64,000 bases of DNA from Acidimicrobiia bacterium (lineage in GTDB: Bacteria; Actinomycetota; Acidimicrobiia; Spongiisociales; UBA5794), in the NCBI GenBank assembly GCA_041393965.1, contig JAWKJB010000001.1, positions 310,001 to 374,000 of the forward strand, read 5' to 3'. Shown piece by piece: positions 59,778 to 64,000 of the stretch; the first letter of the stretch is position 1; every line of letters starts with the position of its first letter. The notes under the pieces are model-generated. The model had not been told where the DNA came from, ran no database searches, and saw only the letters and a list, made by a program, of their open reading frames with translations. A program made the position numbers and the translations under genes.

Positions 59778-61745
59778 ATGATGAAAACCCTCCCCTACGG
59801 CTCTTGGCCGTCCCCGATCACGCCAGAACGCATCGTCGCCGATGCCGCGACCCCAACCGAGACCGGAGCCGACGGGGAAGACATCTGGTGGTCCGAGTCT
59901 CGACCGTCGGAGGCAGGGCGCATCCAGGTCGTGCGCTCGTCGAGTGGGATCAAGCGTGACATGCTGCCGGACGGATACAGCGCGCGGACACGGGTCCATG
60001 AGTACGGGGGAGGCGCCTGGTGGGTTGATCGCGGCGTCCTGTTCTTCTGCAACTGGGAGGATCAGCGGATCTATCGCGTCGACGGAAATGCCGCTCCCGT
60101 GCCGATCACGCCCGAACCCCCCGAGCCGGGGGCGTGGCGGTATGCGGACGGCCGGGCCACAACGGACGGCCGCTGGTTGTTCTGCGTCCGCGAGGATCAC
60201 ACGGGGTCCAGCGAAGCACGCAACGAGATCGTGGTGCTCGCCACCGATGGTTCGACCACACCAGCCGTCGTCGTGTCGGGAAGCGACTTTGTCTCTGACC
60301 CGTGCCCGAGCCCTGACGGATCGACGCTTGCATGGATCGCGTGGAATCACCCGAACATGCCGTGGGACACCACCGAGTTGTGGAGCGGCACGATCAATGA
60401 CTCCGGTGGCAGCGCCACCGTGGCTGGTCACCAACGACTGGCTGGAGCTTCAGGGGAATCCCTGATACGGCCCATGTGGGGCCCGAACAACGACCTGTAT
60501 GTGATCTCGGATCGCACGAACTGGTGGAACCTCTACGGAGTTGACAGTGTCGAAGAGCTCAGCCCGGTCCACCCGGTCGCGGCCGAAGTCGCACCGCCTG
60601 CGTGGGTCTTCGGCAGGCCCTCGTATGCGATCACCGACGACGGTGTCATCTTCTCCACATGGACCGAAGGAACCACGGCCAAGCTGCTGCGAACCGACCG
60701 GGACGACCTCGACCGGGTGTTCGATATCGCGCGGACGGGCCTGAGCTCCCTGCGGAGCCACGGAGATGGCGTCGTTGCCATCGCCACATCCCAAGACCGG
60801 GAGCCGGAGGTGGTTTCCTACTCGTTCCCGGAAGACCGTCTCGTCGAAACCGTGATCGCCCCGAGCCGCAACCTCGGTCTCGATCCGGGAATGATCTCGA
60901 AGGCGGAACCGATCAGCTTTCCGTCCACGGGCGGTCGCACGGCCCACGCCTTCTTCTATCCCCCAACCAACAGCGACACGAAAGGACCCGAGGGCGAAAA
61001 ACCCCCGCTGTTGGTGATGAGTCACGGCGGGCCGACCTCGGCCGTGACGGCATCGTTCAACCCTTCGATCCAGTTCTGGACCTCACGGGGGATCGCAGTG
61101 GTCGATGTGAACTATGGAGGATCCACCGGATACGGACGAGCGTACCGCGAATTGCTGTACGGCAACTGGGGCATCGTCGATGTCGAGGACTGCTGTGCGG
61201 CAGCCGAATACCTCGTCGATCAGGGTCTCGTCGACGGGAACCGCCTCGCCATACGCGGTGGCAGTGCGGGGGGTTACACGACGCTCGCCGCGCTCGCGTT
61301 CAAGGACACCTTCCGTGCCGGGGGGAACCTCTTCGGAGTCTCGGACATCGCTGCGCTCGCCCAGGACACCCACAAGTTCGAGAGCAGGTACGAGGCTCAG
61401 CTCGTCGGGCCGTGGCCCGAAGCCGAGGATCTGTACCGTGCGCGGTCTCCGATCAACCATCTCGATGGTTTCGACTGCCCGCTCATCACCTTCCAGGGCC
61501 TCGAGGATCTGGTCGTGCCCCCGAGCCAATCTGAAGCAATCATGGATGCGCTCGACCGTCGCGGCATCCCGAACGCCTACCTGACCTTCGGAGGGGAACA
61601 GCACGGTTTTCGTCGCGCAGAATCCATCATCACCGTGTTCAACGCGGAACTGTCCTTCTACGCGCAGGTCTTCGGCTTCGAACCGGCAGACGACATCGAA
61701 CCGGTCGCGATTTCTCATGCTGAGGCGATTCGAAGTCCATCGTGA
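59778..61745 (+). CDS. Prolyl oligopeptidase family (S9) peptidase
   Basis: A 655-residue protein: N-terminal beta-propeller (ARTRVHEYGGGAWWVD, DPCPSPDGSTLAWIAWNHP, WNLYGVDSVEELSPV) and a C-terminal alpha/beta-hydrolase domain with the catalytic Ser in RGGSAGGYTTLAAL, Asp in GLEDLVVPP and His in GGEQHGFRRA. It has no signal peptide, so it is cytosolic, and resembles dipeptidyl aminopeptidase/acylaminoacyl peptidases. GAGG precedes the ATG. The ABC transporter start overlaps its stop (GTGA), so all three genes are one unit. Confidence 0.92.
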   Translation: MMKTLPYGSWPSPITPERIVADAATPTETGADGEDIWWSESRPSEAGRIQVVRSSSGIKRDMLPDGYSARTRVHEYGGGAWWVDRGVLFFCNWEDQRIYRVDGNAAPVPITPEPPEPGAWRYADGRATTDGRWLFCVREDHTGSSEARNEIVVLATDGSTTPAVVVSGSDFVSDPCPSPDGSTLAWIAWNHPNMPWDTTELWSGTINDSGGSATVAGHQRLAGASGESLIRPMWGPNNDLYVISDRTNWWNLYGVDSVEELSPVHPVAAEVAPPAWVFGRPSYAITDDGVIFSTWTEGTTAKLLRTDRDDLDRVFDIARTGLSSLRSHGDGVVAIATSQDREPEVVSYSFPEDRLVETVIAPSRNLGLDPGMISKAEPISFPSTGGRTAHAFFYPPTNSDTKGPEGEKPPLLVMSHGGPTSAVTASFNPSIQFWTSRGIAVVDVNYGGSTGYGRAYRELLYGNWGIVDVEDCCAAAEYLVDQGLVDGNRLAIRGGSAGGYTTLAALAFKDTFRAGGNLFGVSDIAALAQDTHKFESRYEAQLVGPWPEAEDLYRARSPINHLDGFDCPLITFQGLEDLVVPPSQSEAIMDALDRRGIPNAYLTFGGEQHGFRRAESIITVFNAELSFYAQVFGFEPADDIEPVAISHAEAIRSPS

Positions 61746-62650
61746 CGGACGCTGCGATCTGCACACGCGGACTGACGAAGTACTACGGCGACACCGCTGG
61801 CATCATCGACCTCGAACTGTCCGTCGAGCGCGGGGAGGTGTTCGGCTTCCTCGGCCCCAACGGTGCGGGGAAGACGACCACGATTCGCCTCCTTCTCAAC
61901 TTCTTGCACCCGACGCGCGGCGCAGCCACCGTGCTCGGACACGACATCGTGGAGGACTCGATCGCCATCCGGCGCCGGATCGGCTACCTGCCCGGCGATC
62001 TCGCGCTGTACGGCAACATGACGGCGAGGGAGCTCCTGCGCTACTTCTCGAATCTCCGGAGGATCGATAGGAAGGACCGCGTCGCAGCGCTCGCGAAGCG
62101 GTTGGACCTGGACCTCGACCGGAAGATGAAGGACTACTCCACAGGCAGCCGTCAGAAAGTCGGGCTCGTCAACGCCTTCATGCATGATCCCGAGCTCCTG
62201 ATCCTCGACGAGCCGACCGCCGGACTCGACCCGCTGATGCAACAGGAGTTTCAAGCGCTCGTTGCCGACACGAGAGAACGCGGGAAGACCATGTTTCTCT
62301 CCTCGCACATCCTGTCCGAGATCGACCGGGTCGCCGATCGTGCCGGAATCGTCAGACAGGGTCGCCTCGTGGCGGTCGACACCATCGAGGCCTTCAAGTC
62401 GAAGGCACACGCGACGGTGTCCCTGCGTTTCGCTGCTCCCGTTCCACGGGAGGAGTTCCTTGCCTGTGACCGGGTCGTGAGTGTCGACGCGAGGGATCAC
62501 GGAACGGTTCTCGTGGTCACCGTCGCAGGCTCGGTGGATGCCGTCGTCAAAGCGGCCGCCCGGCACCGCGTCGAGTCGATCTCGAGCCGCGACGGCGAAC
62601 TCGAAGAGGTGTTCCTCTCGTATTACACGGGTACCCTCGATGTTCCATAG
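61742..62650 (+). CDS. ABC transporter ATP-binding protein
   Basis: A 302-residue ABC-2-type exporter ATPase: Walker A GPNGAGKTTT near residues 38-47, the Q-loop region IGYLPGDLALYGNMTARE, a variant signature STGSRQKVGL, Walker B LLILDEPTAGLDP and the SSHILSEIDRVAD H-loop. The C-terminal 80 residues form the extra domain common in drug and antibiotic exporters. The permease gene starts 11 bases inside its 3' end, so the two are translationally coupled. Confidence 0.92.
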   Translation: MTDAAICTRGLTKYYGDTAGIIDLELSVERGEVFGFLGPNGAGKTTTIRLLLNFLHPTRGAATVLGHDIVEDSIAIRRRIGYLPGDLALYGNMTARELLRYFSNLRRIDRKDRVAALAKRLDLDLDRKMKDYSTGSRQKVGLVNAFMHDPELLILDEPTAGLDPLMQQEFQALVADTRERGKTMFLSSHILSEIDRVADRAGIVRQGRLVAVDTIEAFKSKAHATVSLRFAAPVPREEFLACDRVVSVDARDHGTVLVVTVAGSVDAVVKAAARHRVESISSRDGELEEVFLSYYTGTLDVP

Positions 62651-64000
62651 TGTCTTCACGAAGGCCATCTGGGACCGCCGGGTTTCGCTCGCGGGCTGGA
62701 CACTGGGCACGGCGGCCATCACGCTTGTGGTCGTCGCCGTCTACCCACTCCTCGCGGCGTCCCCCGACATGCAGGACATCATCTCGGACCTGCCACCCGG
62801 GGTGCTGGGCGTGTTGGGATTCGATCCAGAAACCTTCCTGACCGGTGCCGGTTTCCTCCAAGGCGAGCTGTACTCCCTCATCGGGCCGGTGATGGTGATC
62901 GGATTGGGTGCAAGCGCCGCGGCTGGCGCGACCGCACGCGAGGAACAGGAAGGGACGATGGACACGCTGCTCGCCATGCCCATCTCGCGGACCTCGATCC
63001 TGCTTCACAAATCGTCGGTTGTGGCCCTCTCTGTCGCCGTTGTTCCAGCCACGATGGGTCTCGTGATGGTCGCGACGAACCCCCTCTTCGACCTCGAGCT
63101 CGGCATCCGTGGGATCGTCGCCGCCAACCTGGGGCTTGCTGGCCTCGGCCTCGTCTTCGCAGGCTTCGCACTTGCCGTCGGTGCCTTCTCCGGGTCGGTT
63201 CCGATGACGACAGGAACCACGCTCCTCGTGGCGGTGGCGGCCTGGTTTGCGAGTGCCTTTCGCGGGATCTTCGGCTGGCTCGATGTGCCTGCCAAGGTCA
63301 GCCCCTTTTCGTGGTACTCGGACAACCTGCCACTCCTCAACGGTGTCCCGGTGTCGTTCGTGTGGCTCGTCGCTGTCACGGCCGGCTTCGTGGTGAGCGC
63401 GGTGATGCTCTTTCAGCGCCGAGACATCGCCACCGCACTCACGCTGTTGCCGCGCCGCTCATCGGTCGGTGCGAGGCAAGCCACCCGGTCCCCGCGCAGC
63501 GCGTGGCTCCTCTCATCGGTGTTCGGGAAGACGATCTGGGACCGGCGGCGTTCGTTGTGGACATGGGCGTTCGGCCTCAGCGCCTTGCTCGTGCTCACCA
63601 TCGCGGCCTGGCCCGTCATCGCCGCCGATGCCGACGCCATGCAAGGTCTGATCACCGCGATGCCCAAGGAGCTGTTCGCGCTCCTCGGCATCACAGACCC
63701 CGCGCTTGTCGCGACCCCTGAAGGGTTCGTTTCGAGCCGCGCCTACCAGACGATCGGTCCCGTCGTGATGATCCTGTTCTGCGTCGGCACCGTGGCGTCG
63801 ATCGTCGTCAGGGAGGAACGATCCGGAACCCTCGACTTGGTGCTGTCGCATCCCCTCCGGCGTTCCAGAGTCCTGTACGGCAAGGCCCTCGCCATCGCTG
63901 TGATGGCGTTCGTGATCGGCGTCGTGCTGATGGTGTCCGGTCTCGTTGGCAGCGCCCTGTGGAACATGGGCCTCTCGCCCGTCCATGTCCTTGCCGCCAA
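62640..64000 (+). CDS. ABC-2 permease with internal tandem duplication (3' end outside window)
   Basis: An open frame of 453 codons runs off the window. It starts at an ATG overlapping the ATPase stop by 11 bases. Two homologous halves are visible: FTKAIWDRRVSLAGWTLG, then GPVMVIGLGASAAAGATARE and EQEGTMDTLLAMPISRTSIL (residues 5-120), and later FGKTIWDRRRSLWTWAFG, GPVVMILFCVGTVASIVVRE and ERSGTLDLVLSHPLRRSRVL (from about residue 294). Each half is a six-helix-like ABC-2 unit with the EExGT motif. The protein is thus a fused pseudo-dimer; the second half is incomplete here. The cargo is unknown. Confidence 0.88.
   Translation, partial: MFHSVFTKAIWDRRVSLAGWTLGTAAITLVVVAVYPLLAASPDMQDIISDLPPGVLGVLGFDPETFLTGAGFLQGELYSLIGPVMVIGLGASAAAGATAREEQEGTMDTLLAMPISRTSILLHKSSVVALSVAVVPATMGLVMVATNPLFDLELGIRGIVAANLGLAGLGLVFAGFALAVGAFSGSVPMTTGTTLLVAVAAWFASAFRGIFGWLDVPAKVSPFSWYSDNLPLLNGVPVSFVWLVAVTAGFVVSAVMLFQRRDIATALTLLPRRSSVGARQATRSPRSAWLLSSVFGKTIWDRRRSLWTWAFGLSALLVLTIAAWPVIAADADAMQGLITAMPKELFALLGITDPALVATPEGFVSSRAYQTIGPVVMILFCVGTVASIVVREERSGTLDLVLSHPLRRSRVLYGKALAIAVMAFVIGVVLMVSGLVGSALWNMGLSPVHVLAA

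Overview
This window is compact, high-GC bacterial chromosome in which no gap between genes exceeds about 270 bases. A WhiB regulator, a DivIVA coiled-coil protein, the tiny ribosomal protein bS22, a PAC2 proteasome-chaperone-like protein, an MT0933-type small protein, a two-domain MshD-like acetyltransferase and a GlnR-like OmpR-family regulator all point to Actinomycetota. My best guess is a deep lineage such as Acidimicrobiia; that class assignment is inference. I saw no phage, IS element, CRISPR array or plasmid gene. The only hints of mobility or decay are an orphan PIN-domain gene, a broken YyaL/SPATA20-like gene and a heptanucleotide tandem repeat.

Layout. 1-8 kb: partial DivIVA-like protein, ATP-type PEP carboxykinase, class I aldolase FbaB, phosphohexomutase, RDD membrane protein, unknown protein. 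7.8-8.1 kb: tRNA-Glu, tRNA-Asp, tRNA-Phe. 8.2-15.9 kb: malic enzyme with an ACT domain, an MshD-like acetyltransferase, then leucine dehydrogenase translationally coupled to a fused alpha-beta 2-oxoacid dehydrogenase E1. 15.9-19.6 kb: glcD-glcE-glcF glycolate oxidase. 19.7-21.8 kb: Nfu_N protein, two membrane proteins (one with LysM), PIN protein. 21.9-25.4 kb: moaA and a pterin/folate cluster with a FolK-FolE fusion, FolB and a pteridine-reductase-like FolM. 25.5-31.1 kb: a Thr-rich membrane protein, an alpha/beta-hydrolase, then a nitrogen locus: type II glutamine synthetase divergent from type I glutamine synthetase, a GlnR-box-like array between them, and a GlnR-like regulator coupled to the type I gene. 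31.2-40.2 kb: beta-propeller lipoprotein, ALDH7-type dehydrogenase, RidA, heptamer repeat, A-type Fe-S carrier, Mrp ATPase, M23 peptidase, MBL, NUDIX, FxsA. 40.2-43.3 kb: selA-selB. 43.3-46.8 kb: WhiB, NfeD-like protein, a receiver without its Asp, CNNM/CorC protein, tRNA-Pro. 46.9-49.7 kb: csoR-copZ-copA with a likely operator. 49.7-64 kb: small stress-type protein, lipoprotein, M6 peptidase, the broken YyaL homologue, PAC2, CopD-like protein, bS22, PuuD-like amidotransferase, LMW phosphatase, homoserine kinase, CDF transporter, S9 peptidase, and an ABC exporter whose permease is an internal tandem duplication cut by the window end.

How the genes fit together. Central carbon is heavily represented (PEPCK, malic enzyme, FbaB, Pgm, glycolate oxidase), suggesting gluconeogenic growth on organic acids and amino acids; leucine dehydrogenase plus E1 fits branched-chain amino acid breakdown. 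A recurrent regulatory trait is a TANNNT -10 box ending 6-8 bases before the start codon in about nineteen genes, which predicts widespread leaderless transcription and helps choose starts. The most distinctive loci are the glnII/glnA/glnR unit with its regularly spaced half-sites, the folM-folB-folK::folE cluster, the duplicated ABC-2 permease, and selAB without selC or selD nearby.
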